NCBI RefSeq assembly: GCF_963920925.1
Contig: NZ_CAWUDI010000023.1
Span: 1 to 64,000, forward strand
Source of the DNA: Rivularia sp963920925
GTDB lineage: Bacteria; Cyanobacteriota; Cyanobacteriia; Cyanobacteriales; Nostocaceae
Direction: 5' to 3'
DNA length: 64,000 nucleotides
Shown: piece after piece, positions 22,991 through 32,522 of the stretch
How the letters are laid out: each line of letters starts with the position of its first letter
Numbering within the stretch: position 1 is the stretch's first letter
Made by a program: the position numbers and the translations under genes
Notes under the pieces: generated by a model
What the model was told of the DNA's origin: nothing
Database searches by the model: none
What the model saw: only the letters and a program-made list of their open reading frames with translations

Positions 22991-25729
22991 CTAAAGAATC
23001 CTCCCAACGGCACACACCACACGAAAACCAATAACGTCGTAGTAGTCATCGCGCGAAGGGTTGACGCGAGACGCGGAACGGCAATAAGTAGGAAGGCTGT
23101 GCCAGGAACCGCCCCGCAAATTTTGATAACGATTATCATTATCGTCTTGATTTTCAGTATCTACCCCCGCACTGCCATCTGTTGACGCACCTTCATAGTT
23201 GTCATGCAAATCATCAAGACACCATTCCCAGACATTCCCATGCATATCGTATAGCCCAAAGGCATTAGCTGCGTCAAAGCTACCGACGGGTGTTGTTTTC
23301 TCGCGATAAATCCCTTTGGAGTCAGCACCATAAGTAGAGCTAGCTCTATAGTTTGCTAAATCAGATGTAATTGTTTCGCCAAAATGAAAAGGTGTAGTAG
23401 TACCAGCGCGACAAGCATATTCCCACTCGGCTTCGCTGGGAAGACGATATTGTTTAACCGTGTCTTGGGAGAGATTATCTTCTACGATGCGGTTAAGGCG
23501 ATCGCAAAATTCAACTGCATCGTACCAAGAAACTCGTTCTACTGGTAAGTTGTCTCCTTTGAATCTGGATGGTTCTGGTTCTAAGTCCCGATTCACCCGG
23601 AGATGCTGCATATTCGCCACTACTCGCCACTGCGCTTGAGTTATGGGATATTTGCCCATAAAGAAGGATGGGACTGTTACTTGGTGTTGTGGGCGTTCTG
23701 AGTCCCTGCTACCTTCTTCATCTTTTGGAGCGCCCATTGTAAAGGTACCACCAGGAATCTTTACCATCTCTAGTTCAATTCCATTACCCAAGTCTTCGGT
23801 AAAATATTGACTTTGTTGGCGACGGCGATTAATTATTAATTCTGTATTTTTTCTAGAGGTGCCAGATTTTTTCAGTTCAATGGTAGCGACTTCATATTCA
23901 AAAGGTTGTAGGTTGATATCAGCAGGTGTTTTAGTTTCTTCTTCTAAAGATATAGCTGCTATTCTAAAATCAAAGGTTTGTAGTGATGGAAATCCTTTGA
24001 GTAATTCTAAATGTTCTGTATTAGTTTGAGACTTTTGTTCTAATTGTTCAGCGGAAACAAGATCATTTTCCTTGGTAGTTTGAAAATTCTGCTCCAATTG
24101 TTCAGCGAAAGCCGCATAATCTCCACCCAAACGTTTCAAAATCTTTACCGCTACCTCTGCAAACGGTTTCACCTGTTGATTGTCAGCTTCTCCTGGTGCT
24201 TTCAACAGCGCTACAAAATCTTGCAAAGACTTACCTAACTGCGCTGCTACATACTGGGAAACTGCATTGAAAATATCTGCTGAATCTTTTACTGGTGAGG
24301 ATTCAAGCAACATACCCCGTATTTGATCATCCATAAAATCATACTGCACCGTATCTGGTAAGGTATCTGCTGCAATTGGTGTTAAAGGTTTTAACAAGCC
24401 TCCCAAAAATACCTCTGCAACATGAACTTGGCGAGATGCGGGTATAATGGTTTCTTGAATTAACCGCACTACAGGTAAATTAATTACTGGTGCTGCTGAG
24501 AGTAATCCTGCTAATTTCCGCCCCATTGGTGAAGCTGTCATGCGAAACCGATGTACTCGCTCTGAGGCGTTTACTTTTTGAGGAGTAGTAGTTTGGGGTT
24601 GATTGCTGCGATTAGGTTTTTGTGATATTGCTGAAGATAAAACAAACCCGGAAGCTACTGCATCGCTTTTCCCCGTTAGCATCTGACTCCAAGGTAAAGC
24701 TGTATCTGGTTCTAATGTGAAAACAGGAATTTTGATGCCGGTATCTAAATTAATATCTTTCCACAATAATAGTTTTTTGATTAATAAATGTTTGTTGGCT
24801 ACTCCTGGTGTTAAACTTGCCAAATTTACGGAAGCACCCAAACCCAAACCCGTTTTTAACCACAACCAATCGGGTAACATCTGAATAATTGCCATTGGTT
24901 GGGTGTTTGTCCAATCTTTTAATACTTGGGTAATAGCACCATTACGCCACATAGCCCCAACGCAATCACTTACGAGTAAAATTAACCGACGACGATTAGG
25001 ATCTAATATTTCACGGTGGCTGGCAAGACGTTGTTGGGATGCATTTTGACCAATTCCGGGACGAATATAGATTTCTCCGTCTTCGTCGGTAACTAATCCC
25101 CAAGCCCGTACATCCCGAAACACGCCATAATGTTCTAGTAATCGTTTTAACTCCCAAATGGTATGTCGCCAAATCAGCATTGATTTACTTTCGTCAACTA
25201 CCAAAGCCACATCTAACCAAGGCTCTGGTTCAGATTTGAGTATGGGAATACAAATTTTGGTTGCAGCAGTATGCTCTACTGTGGCTGTTTCATCTAATAC
25301 GGTTTTTCTCCCAGATTCCACCCGACGCATTAAAGGTTTTAACACTTGAGCCAATGTTAAAGGCTCTCGTAGAGAAGGTGCATCTGGTATCCGCAAGGGA
25401 AGGGCTTGATTTTTAGATGAGGTTTGAAGTTTTTCTTCAGTTTGTGAAGAAATTTCTGCTGAAGCAGGTTTGGGAGAAGTTTGTTTATTTGTAGAAGTAG
25501 GATTTGATTTTTTGGGAGTCTTTGTAGAAGTAGGATTTAATTTTTCTGAAGTGTTTGATTGATTTCCCTGTTGTGGAATTATATCGTTTTGTATATTGCT
25601 AATTTCCTGACGTTTCTGAGAAAACCAAATAATATCGGCGATTTCTTCCCCGGTTAATTCTAAATCTGTTCCTAAAGCTGCAATCAGTTGATTAAATTGG
25701 TTGTTGGTTGCAGATGATTCATTAGTCAT
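22991..25729 (-). CDS. vWA-like (SAV_2336-type) and FGE-sulfatase fusion protein
   Basis: The protein has 912 residues. A short helical N-terminus and a Ser/Thr/Pro-rich linker (about 45-110) lead to a von Willebrand A-like domain (about 165-345) with the metal site DESKS and the strand LILLVSDCVGAMW, as in SAV_2336-type proteins. A helical middle (about 400-620) follows, and a C-terminal FGE-sulfatase domain (about 660-912) paralogous to the next gene. The gene stands behind MoxR and VMAP genes. This trio is the vWA-MoxR-VMAP kind of conflict system described for cyanobacteria and actinobacteria. The FGE part probably recognises a target. Confidence 0.88.
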   Translation of the reverse strand: MTNESSATNNQFNQLIAALGTDLELTGEEIADIIWFSQKRQEISNIQNDIIPQQGNQSNTSEKLNPTSTKTPKKSNPTSTNKQTSPKPASAEISSQTEEKLQTSSKNQALPLRIPDAPSLREPLTLAQVLKPLMRRVESGRKTVLDETATVEHTAATKICIPILKSEPEPWLDVALVVDESKSMLIWRHTIWELKRLLEHYGVFRDVRAWGLVTDEDGEIYIRPGIGQNASQQRLASHREILDPNRRRLILLVSDCVGAMWRNGAITQVLKDWTNTQPMAIIQMLPDWLWLKTGLGLGASVNLASLTPGVANKHLLIKKLLLWKDINLDTGIKIPVFTLEPDTALPWSQMLTGKSDAVASGFVLSSAISQKPNRSNQPQTTTPQKVNASERVHRFRMTASPMGRKLAGLLSAAPVINLPVVRLIQETIIPASRQVHVAEVFLGGLLKPLTPIAADTLPDTVQYDFMDDQIRGMLLESSPVKDSADIFNAVSQYVAAQLGKSLQDFVALLKAPGEADNQQVKPFAEVAVKILKRLGGDYAAFAEQLEQNFQTTKENDLVSAEQLEQKSQTNTEHLELLKGFPSLQTFDFRIAAISLEEETKTPADINLQPFEYEVATIELKKSGTSRKNTELIINRRRQQSQYFTEDLGNGIELEMVKIPGGTFTMGAPKDEEGSRDSERPQHQVTVPSFFMGKYPITQAQWRVVANMQHLRVNRDLEPEPSRFKGDNLPVERVSWYDAVEFCDRLNRIVEDNLSQDTVKQYRLPSEAEWEYACRAGTTTPFHFGETITSDLANYRASSTYGADSKGIYREKTTPVGSFDAANAFGLYDMHGNVWEWCLDDLHDNYEGASTDGSAGVDTENQDDNDNRYQNLRGGSWHSLPTYCRSASRVNPSRDDYYDVIGFRVVCAVGRIL
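23030..23104 (-). other. Candidate DGR variable region, copy 2
   Basis: This is the counterpart of copy 1 in the fusion protein, one codon shorter. The same conserved frame holds (YCRSA, RDD, IGFRV) with substituted positions between. No template repeat or reverse transcriptase is visible in this window. Confidence 0.55.
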
Positions 25730-25815
25730 ATCGTTTCCGTTAATATCGGAATTGTTTCTATTTTCTCTCTCTTCCTCTTCCTCCTCTGCGCTCTCTGCGT
25801 CTCTGCGGTTTTTTT

Positions 25816-26889
25816 TTAATCATTACTGGTTAAACTTTTTAATAAAATTTCTTTTACCGATTTTTGATCTGCTTCTGATTCTGGACAAACATCGCGAGTT
25901 AATAGATAAATTGTATTCAATAATTGGTCTGTTGCGCGTTCGGTATTTTTATCTTTATCTGACAAAAATTCTTTGATTAATTGATTAATTTTCGCTTCAG
26001 CATCTTGAAAAAGCTTTTTTTCATCTTGAAAATGAGCTTTGACAATCGCTTTGAGCGCTGATTCCTGGGGATTAGGCATTTTTACCCGTATGCATCGCCG
26101 TTTAAAAGCTGGAGGAAAATCTCTTTCTCCATTACTAGTCATTACAATAATTGGGAAAGAATAACACCGTACTCTTCCTTGTTTGATTTCAACATCAATA
26201 TCTCTATCTTGAGTTTCAACTATAAATTCACCGTTGTCAGCAGAATTATTATTTTCTCCCGATTTAGCTCGTCTGACTAACTCTTGTATCGGGAATTCTC
26301 CCTCCTCAAAAATATTTAATAAATCGTTGGGAAGATTAATATCACTTTTATCAATTTCATCAATTAATAAAACCCTTGGTAACACAGAAGGTAAGAAAGC
26401 TGTTCCTAAAGCACCTAATGTAATATACTTGCCAATATCCTGCTTTTCGTTTTGCTGAACATCCTGCAATCGTGCTAGTGCATCGTAACGGTAAAGCCCT
26501 TCTTGCAAAGTAGAACGAGCAGTAATCGCCCAAGACAATACGGGACCTAAATTCAACTCGTGCGCGATCGCATAAGCCAAAGATGTCTTACCGGAACCAG
26601 GTTTACCCGTAACTAATAATGGTCTACGTAAATAAATCGCAGCATTGACAGCATTAATTATATCAATCGCATTATCAGAAATACGGAAATTTTCACCCCT
26701 TCTCCTATTGCGATCGTTTTCCTCTGCCAATTTCATTAGCTGATTCCAACGTACTTCCGAACGTTCATCGCTGGGAATATCTTCAATCTTACTAAAACGT
26801 CGCCAAGGTGGAGGTTCGAGTTTTTTAAATTTCTCTTCCACGCCTTTTAATTGTTTGCCATTTCCATGAAAAAAGTGCCAATCTGCCAT
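25816..26889 (-). CDS. MoxR-type AAA+ ATPase of the conflict locus
   Basis: A protein of 357 residues. The P-loop is LLVTGKPGSGKTSLA (about 94-108), Walker B is LLIDEIDK, followed by LPNDLLNIFEEGEF as in MoxR, sensor 1 is IVMTSNGERDFPPAFKRRC with the Arg finger, and a helical lid comes at the end. The insert SGENNNSADNGEF lies between Walker B and sensor 1. It uses ATP to remodel or gate a partner, here probably the vWA-like/FGE protein. It lies between the VMAP gene (13-base gap) and the fusion gene (86-base gap), all in one direction. Confidence 0.9.
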   Translation of the reverse strand: MADWHFFHGNGKQLKGVEEKFKKLEPPPWRRFSKIEDIPSDERSEVRWNQLMKLAEENDRNRRRGENFRISDNAIDIINAVNAAIYLRRPLLVTGKPGSGKTSLAYAIAHELNLGPVLSWAITARSTLQEGLYRYDALARLQDVQQNEKQDIGKYITLGALGTAFLPSVLPRVLLIDEIDKSDINLPNDLLNIFEEGEFPIQELVRRAKSGENNNSADNGEFIVETQDRDIDVEIKQGRVRCYSFPIIVMTSNGERDFPPAFKRRCIRVKMPNPQESALKAIVKAHFQDEKKLFQDAEAKINQLIKEFLSDKDKNTERATDQLLNTIYLLTRDVCPESEADQKSVKEILLKSLTSND

Positions 26890-26902
26890 AATTATCCAGT
26901 TT

Positions 26903-28474
26903 CTACATACCTGTTTCTGTCAAAGTTTGATTTTGTAGCATCAAATTAGAAGGTACTCGATGAGGATTATCGCATAAAAATCCTAAACCTAAATGATAAT
27001 CTAAATAATTTTCTTTCTCTGGTTTTGCATGAGCTTTTCTACGGAATTTGAATACTGATTCAATAGAGGCTGATTCATCTTTAAAAAACTCAATATTTAA
27101 TAATTCATCAAAATCATCATCTATATTAGGTAAATGACACCTTGTCCACAAACATATTGGCACTCCTCCGATTAAAATCGCATGAAATAATTTTATTTTA
27201 TTGTTAGTTTCAGGCAAGCAACAAGTAACTTTTACTCCTAACTTTTTTTCATCTTCCAATATGATTTCTATTTCTTCCCAATTACAATCATCAATATTAG
27301 GGATATTATGAATTTTAGTTTGTATGTTTTCCTCACAGATCGTATTTTGTTTCCAGTTATCAAATTCCTCCCATCTCTCAATTAATTTATTAAAAGATTC
27401 ACCATTATCAAAAGTATAACGTTCACGAAGACGTACTAAAAATCTATATTTGATACCAAATTCCTTTTCTTTCTGTTCTGTACCACCAATCGGTACTTTT
27501 TTTAAATTTATATTAGTATCTATAATTTCTAAAGGTAAAAATACTTCAACTTTTAGATTATATCTTTGTCGATTCAATAGATATTCTTTAAAATGTTGAG
27601 TTTGAGCAATATGAATAAATTTGTCAATTATATTTACAATTTGTGATAAAGAACATTCAATATGAGGAAAATCACTATTTAATTCTAGTTTAATCGGTTC
27701 TGTATTAGTATTCTTATCTAAATAATTGAGAATTAATTCAGCTTGCAGATAAAATGTATCAGTACTATTGGGAGTAACTGTAACTAGTAGATAAGAATTA
27801 AGAGTAGCAGTAGATGATTTCCTTTCTTCATAGGTTGGTAACTTAATATTTAGTTCCTGGGCTATAATTTCTACCCAGTTATTTAATTTAACTTGGATAT
27901 TGCTAGATACTCCTTTCTCTTGACTTAAACGCTCGGTAAATTCAATAATACTAGGAATATTTTTATCATTTTTATAATTATTTTCTAAAAATATAGTTTT
28001 GAATATAACTAGACTTTTGGGATTGGTTAATTCTGGAAAATTACCGAATATGTCTTGAGACTTTGAAGAATTTTCAAGAGTTTCCTTACATACTCTCTTC
28101 AGTATATCTAAATCAATCTCAGTAAACACTAAAAACACATTGTTAAATTGTTCAATTGAAATAGGACAAATATTAAGTTTAATATCTGTAAGATCGAAAA
28201 GATTGGGAAATAATTTATATTTTATCTTTTTGAATACTTCATTTTTAGGTCTTTCTTTACACAAAGATTCAATTAACTGTTCTAATTTTCCTCTTGACTC
28301 AGCCCATTGAATTAAACTAAAAACAACCTCGGTATAATCTTTACCTCCAGCTACTGCATCTAGATTTACTTCTAATTTCTCACGAGCCATAATCATCAAA
28401 TCACCTTTGCTTGGATAAGCACTGGTAATAGCTAGGCGTAATTTTCTAAGTTCATCACCGCTTAAATGCATCAC
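26903..28474 (-). CDS. EAD1-VMAP protein (vWA-MoxR-associated)
   Basis: A protein of 523 residues. The N-terminal effector-associated domain 1 (about 1-95) is seen in LSGDELRKLRLAITSAYPS, NLDAVAGGKDYTEVVFSLIQWAE and LEQLIESLC. A middle region of mixed helices and strands follows. The VMAP C-terminal domain has AILIGGVPICLWTRCHLP and near the end GLGFLCDNPHRVPSNL, which fits the LLWDDPDRxP-type ending of the family. EADs recruit effectors or signal by like-with-like contacts, so a partner with another EAD1 should exist in this genome. It is the first gene of the locus. Confidence 0.85.
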   Translation of the reverse strand: MMHLSGDELRKLRLAITSAYPSKGDLMIMAREKLEVNLDAVAGGKDYTEVVFSLIQWAESRGKLEQLIESLCKERPKNEVFKKIKYKLFPNLFDLTDIKLNICPISIEQFNNVFLVFTEIDLDILKRVCKETLENSSKSQDIFGNFPELTNPKSLVIFKTIFLENNYKNDKNIPSIIEFTERLSQEKGVSSNIQVKLNNWVEIIAQELNIKLPTYEERKSSTATLNSYLLVTVTPNSTDTFYLQAELILNYLDKNTNTEPIKLELNSDFPHIECSLSQIVNIIDKFIHIAQTQHFKEYLLNRQRYNLKVEVFLPLEIIDTNINLKKVPIGGTEQKEKEFGIKYRFLVRLRERYTFDNGESFNKLIERWEEFDNWKQNTICEENIQTKIHNIPNIDDCNWEEIEIILEDEKKLGVKVTCCLPETNNKIKLFHAILIGGVPICLWTRCHLPNIDDDFDELLNIEFFKDESASIESVFKFRRKAHAKPEKENYLDYHLGLGFLCDNPHRVPSNLMLQNQTLTETGM

Positions 28475-29111
28475 TTTTCCTTTGCCATATAGAACTCATT
28501 TGACATCTTTTAATGTCTTGAAGTAAAGTGAGCAGCCTCACAGACGAAGAGACAAAGCTTTATTTTTGAGAAAAAATATCTAAACTATCATCTCTATAAA
28601 ATAATTTTATACACTAGATTCTTTTTCTATAGTATAATTAGAGATATAAATTAAGTATATTCACTATCACGAACCATAAGTAACAAATTTACTTTATTTA
28701 CAGCTATTTACTAGTATGGCAAGACGGTTAAGAAAAGACCGTAATTAATTGCACTTGCCTTAACACCTTAAAGAAATACTTCTCTAAAAAGAGAAATTTA
28801 GGATGTGATACAAAAAAACCAGCTTCCCACAGCTGGTCTGTCATATTACTATTAGTGTTGTCTTCTCAAGTAAAGTCAAACCCAAACTTTCGCGTTCCCA
28901 AAACGCCTCGGGTAATCTTTCTTTACAATATTGTAACAGGCAGTACAGAATTTTCCTGGAAATTTATCAAAAAAAGATATTTATATGAAATATTAAGCCA
29001 ATATCTTTAAAAATAATTCAATATGCATTCCGAATTGCTCGCCATCCACGGACAAAAGGATAAGGAGATGTAAAGACAAGGAGATACAGAAAAAATTTCA
29101 ACTCCTAACTC
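28475..29111. other. Intergenic region with a small RNA candidate
   Basis: This holds the promoter side of the conflict locus and a clear leftward terminator at 28812-28836. The part 28500-28800 is AT-rich with no visible gene. Repeats of the AACTCCT type lie near 29100. Confidence 0.45.
28810..28960 (-). ncRNA. Leftward small RNA candidate ending in a terminator
   Basis: On the minus strand ACCAGCT-GTGGGA-AGCTGGT is followed by TTTTTTT, a near-ideal intrinsic terminator. About 60 bases upstream lies a GC-richer segment (CCCGAGGCGTTTTGGGAACGCG) that can itself fold. The rqcH stop is 280 bases away, so the terminator could also end that transcript. No known family is recognised. Confidence 0.35.
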
Positions 29112-30833
29112 CTAACTTTTAACAGATTGCGGTTTTCCCCAGAGTATAGTTTCTTGCTTATAAATAGCAATTCCTGGTTTGGCACCTTTTGGTTTGTAAA
29201 CGTGTTTTGGTTCGGTATAAATAACTGGTACTTGTTCGCTTTGACGAGCGCGACTGTAATATGCGGTTAGATTGGCGGTAAATTGTAAATCATTCTCTTC
29301 CGCTACTGCACCGGGTTCTAACCTTAATAGTACGTGACTTCCGGGAATTTCTTGAGCGTGAAACCATAAGTCATAATCTCCAGCAACTTTAAAAGTTAAC
29401 TGGTCATTTTGACGGTTGTTGCGTCCAATTAATACTTCAAAACCGCTTGGTGTTTGGTGACGATAAAAGTTTGTAGTCGCTTCGTTAGAACTACGTCTGC
29501 GGTATTCCGAGTCTTCCAAGTATTTTTGTGCAATCAATTCTTCGCGGATTTCTTCTAAAGCCTCTAAATCTTCAGCCTCAAGGTAGTTGTCAATTTGAGA
29601 AATTGCTGCATCAACTTGCTCTAAATATTCGATTTCAGCATTCACTTCTGCAAGTAAAGGTTCTACCGCTGTACGGGCACGTTTGAGTTTTTGATGCTGT
29701 TTATAAAGTTTTTGGGCGTTTTGTACGGCGTTTTTATCGGGTTGTAATTTAATTTTGACTGGTTCATTTGTCTCGAAATCAGCCAAAGTAATTTCTTCCA
29801 TCCCCGGTTCCCATTCTTGTAGATAAGCCATTAGCAAATCGGCTTGGGTACGATATTCATCCGATTGTTCTGACTGCTGCAAGCGTTTTTCAAAGGTTTG
29901 GGATTTGGTACGTAATTTTCCTAAAATATTACTCAGTTTCTGACTAAGTTGATGCTTTAGCTGAGCAAATATCTGTTGATTAAACTTATCAGTATAATAG
30001 CGGTTAAGTAACTCTTGAATATCCTGCGCTTTTTCAACTACACCCCAGCCAAGTACGGTATAACCAGTTTCAGTCCAACCTGCTTGAAATTTTTTTTCTT
30101 GCAAAGCTTTAAGCCATTCATGCCATTGCTTAAATAATGTTTGCCATTCTTTAGATGTAAGTTTATCGGTTGTACTTTCCGTACTCAAATTTGCAGCTTT
30201 TAGCATTGATTGTACTAAAGCGGGAGAAACACCACGATAGTTTTTAGGCAGTTGACTCTTGATTGCTCCAGGTATCAGGCTTACTCTTTCGTACCAATCT
30301 TGTTGTGATTCATCCAAACTTGGAATAGCGGTAGTAAGCTTTGGTGGTTGTTCGTAAACTTGTCCAGTTAAAATCGGACGAACGCTTGATTTTTTATCGC
30401 TAATTTGACGACCAGCGGTAATAATTATATCGTTAGCATCAGTAAGAATCACGTTGCTATACTTGCCCATGATTTCTACATACAGGTGATATAAAGCCTG
30501 CTCTCCCGGACGAGGAGCGAACTGTAAATCTACGGCACGTTCCCAAGGAGCAACTGTCTCAATTGAAACCAAAGCTAAACCACCTAACTGGTGAACCAAT
30601 TGTTGAGAAAAAGTAAATGTATCTGGCGATCGCGGTGGTGGGGAACCGATATGAATGCGAGCAGCTTGGGGATGCCAGGAAACTTCGAGCCAACCCCGAC
30701 TTTTGAGAGTACGAAGTGCAATTGCAATAGTATAGCGATCGCGCTGATAAACTTGTTCTAAGCGTGACGGCAACCAGTTAGCACGGATATCGCTGCAAAC
30801 TGCACTCAAAGTAGTATAGTCAAATGTTTGCAC
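29112..30833 (-). CDS. rqcH: RqcH/NFACT ribosome quality control factor
   Basis: A protein of 573 residues. The NFACT-N part opens with MQTFDYTTLSAVCSDIRANW and carries IHIGSPPPRSPDTFTFSQQL; a HhH-like middle and long coiled coil (about 260-430) follow, then the NFACT-R domain (GFEVLIGRNNRQNDQLTFK, DLWFHAQEIPGSHVLLRLE). It binds 50S subunits with stuck peptidyl-tRNA and adds alanine tails to mark the nascent chain for breakdown. The old name is fibronectin-binding protein A. Length and domain order are normal. It stands alone; the nearest upstream gene on this strand is 31068-31841. Confidence 0.92.
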   Translation of the reverse strand: MQTFDYTTLSAVCSDIRANWLPSRLEQVYQRDRYTIAIALRTLKSRGWLEVSWHPQAARIHIGSPPPRSPDTFTFSQQLVHQLGGLALVSIETVAPWERAVDLQFAPRPGEQALYHLYVEIMGKYSNVILTDANDIIITAGRQISDKKSSVRPILTGQVYEQPPKLTTAIPSLDESQQDWYERVSLIPGAIKSQLPKNYRGVSPALVQSMLKAANLSTESTTDKLTSKEWQTLFKQWHEWLKALQEKKFQAGWTETGYTVLGWGVVEKAQDIQELLNRYYTDKFNQQIFAQLKHQLSQKLSNILGKLRTKSQTFEKRLQQSEQSDEYRTQADLLMAYLQEWEPGMEEITLADFETNEPVKIKLQPDKNAVQNAQKLYKQHQKLKRARTAVEPLLAEVNAEIEYLEQVDAAISQIDNYLEAEDLEALEEIREELIAQKYLEDSEYRRRSSNEATTNFYRHQTPSGFEVLIGRNNRQNDQLTFKVAGDYDLWFHAQEIPGSHVLLRLEPGAVAEENDLQFTANLTAYYSRARQSEQVPVIYTEPKHVYKPKGAKPGIAIYKQETILWGKPQSVKS

Positions 30834-30891
30834 AGCGATTGTTGTTATAAGAGCATTGATGTTCGTTAGTATAGCTCGATTAAAACAGTAG

Positions 30892-30930
30892 ATGCACGTC
30901 TTTAGATATAAATATATCCAAGACGTGCAT
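30892..30930. terminator. Perfect 11-bp inverted repeat
   Basis: ATGCACGTCTT and AAGACGTGCAT enclose GATATA/TATATC, giving a long nested hairpin. It lies between the PEP-CTERM gene end and the rqcH start on the same strand and probably ends the PEP-CTERM transcript, although its T-tract is weak. Confidence 0.5.
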
Positions 30931-31067
30931 TTGTGAAATTAACTTTCTTACTTAAGGAAGACGAGAAAAAAGTTTTTAATTAATCAAGGCGATGCAACTT
31001 TATTAAATATTAGATATAAATATAAATCTAAATGAAATAATAATATAGTTGATGCACTTGTTTTTTC

Positions 31068-31841
31068 TTAAATCTCTTCATCTTTTTTGTTCTTTTTACT
31101 TAATCCTAAACCAGTCATTCCAGTTACGAATATTGCGCCGATTGTACCGGGTTCGGGTACGCTGGTTGGTGTAGGAGAATTACCAACTTTGATTTGAAAA
31201 GCAAGGTTGGAACGCATCGGATTATTACCAGTCCAACTCATTGATGTTTTACCAGTAAGTGTAAACGGAGATGAAATATCTTTGAGTTGTAAGTAGTCTA
31301 CGTCTTTGCTTTCACCACCCAAAGATGACAAACTTCCTATACTTTCACCGTTAAAAACTAAGTCTTTAAGCGTTACAAAATTATTAGAGTTATTCCCTTT
31401 ATTTTCTTTTGCAAAAGTACGAAGGAAAATACTGTTTGCTGAACCGTTAAAGTCCTCACTACTTAAGGTTTTACCGTCTAGTTCGTATGTGACTTTATTT
31501 CCATCGTACATTAAGCTGAAATCGTATACGCTACCATTTCCCCAATTAAATTGTTCTTCTGTTGAAACTTTAGCACCGTCTACTACATCGCCATTAATTT
31601 TTAATTCTTTCTCTCCGGCACCTCCGCGATCGCCAATTCTTCCTTCAGCAACAAATAACTCAGTAAATTCTTTCTGATTAATTAAAGACTTAAAATCATC
31701 ATCGTCAAAATTAGCGTTATTAACTAAAGTCATAGCTTGGGCAGAGTTTGGTGCAATTAAGAACCCAAGAGCAGTGATGCTTAAAGCAAACAGTGAATTA
31801 CGTGCGTTGATTTTATTTGTTAAATTAAACATTTTATTCAT
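31068..31841 (-). CDS. PEP-CTERM sorted exported protein
   Basis: A protein of 257 residues. A signal peptide (about 1-36, cut near AQA-MT) is followed by a beta-rich body. The C-terminal sorting signal SVPEPGTIGAIFVTGMTGLGLSKK carries the PEP motif, a membrane helix and basic end, which is cut by an exosortase. The mature protein should lie at the cell surface or in the sheath. A Ser/Thr-poor, Asp-rich segment follows the signal. No enzyme motif is visible. It is a single gene with 680 bases of non-coding DNA upstream. Confidence 0.85.
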   Translation of the reverse strand: MNKMFNLTNKINARNSLFALSITALGFLIAPNSAQAMTLVNNANFDDDDFKSLINQKEFTELFVAEGRIGDRGGAGEKELKINGDVVDGAKVSTEEQFNWGNGSVYDFSLMYDGNKVTYELDGKTLSSEDFNGSANSIFLRTFAKENKGNNSNNFVTLKDLVFNGESIGSLSSLGGESKDVDYLQLKDISSPFTLTGKTSMSWTGNNPMRSNLAFQIKVGNSPTPTSVPEPGTIGAIFVTGMTGLGLSKKNKKDEEI

Positions 31842-32522
31842 TCCAAAAAGTAATTTTTTAAGTTTATTTAGCGAATTTATGTTATTAGGAATAAAGCTTG
31901 AAACTATAACATAAATTTTCTCTAAATACAGCCGTACAAAATCTTATCAATTACTAAAATTAATCCAAAGTATTCACTAAAACTTCCGGAATTGTATATT
32001 TCCTTCCGTACAAGTAAACAACATTTATTTGAAAGTAACTGTTGAAGCTTTCGGTTGCTTATGTATCTAGTTAAAACCTTTCCAAACAACAATGTCGATC
32101 AAAAAGTCTGTCTTTTATCGAAACTTTTTGTTCGGATTAAGTATTTTCGGTTTCTCATGGAAAACACTTAGAAATAGATTATAAAAATACTTATTCTTTT
32201 CAAAAAACCAGTAATTCAAGTTGATTAAGAGTATAAATACGTAGAAGAAAAAAAATATAAAATTTGCAAGTTCTATTATTTTCATATATTGAACCATTAT
32301 CTGTAAAAGCCAGGGAGTTTAAAATTTTGTTCGAGGCCTACTCCCTGATTTCTATTCTCTTCTTTAGGCTACTTCTGAAAAGATCCAAAATTACTGATAA
32401 TGGGCAATCGGCAATAACAACCTTGTAATAAGAATTCACCCTCTTTAATAAAAATTAAATTTAATTAGGGTAAATTTCCCGGTGGCAATTACCGATTCCC
32501 CATTATTTATGTGTTATTAATA
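31842..32522. other. AT-rich intergenic stretch with a hairpin
   Basis: CAGGGAGT and ACTCCCTG (32311-32318 and 32340-32347) form an 8-bp hairpin of terminator type. A 60-codon leftward frame (32115-32297) would encode a hydrophobic peptide but lacks support. The promoter of the PEP-CTERM gene must be at the left end. Confidence 0.4.

Noticed and set aside
21811..23139. Short frames overlapping the FGE 3' ends
   Set aside because: They are out-of-frame shadows of the FGE coding sequence.
18653..31000. A DGR reverse transcriptase near the FGE genes
   Set aside because: No open frame with the RT motifs is present in this window; it would have to be elsewhere in the genome.
32115..32297. Small hydrophobic protein gene
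   Set aside because: A 60-codon AT-rich frame without a start signal; composition alone explains the hydrophobic residues.
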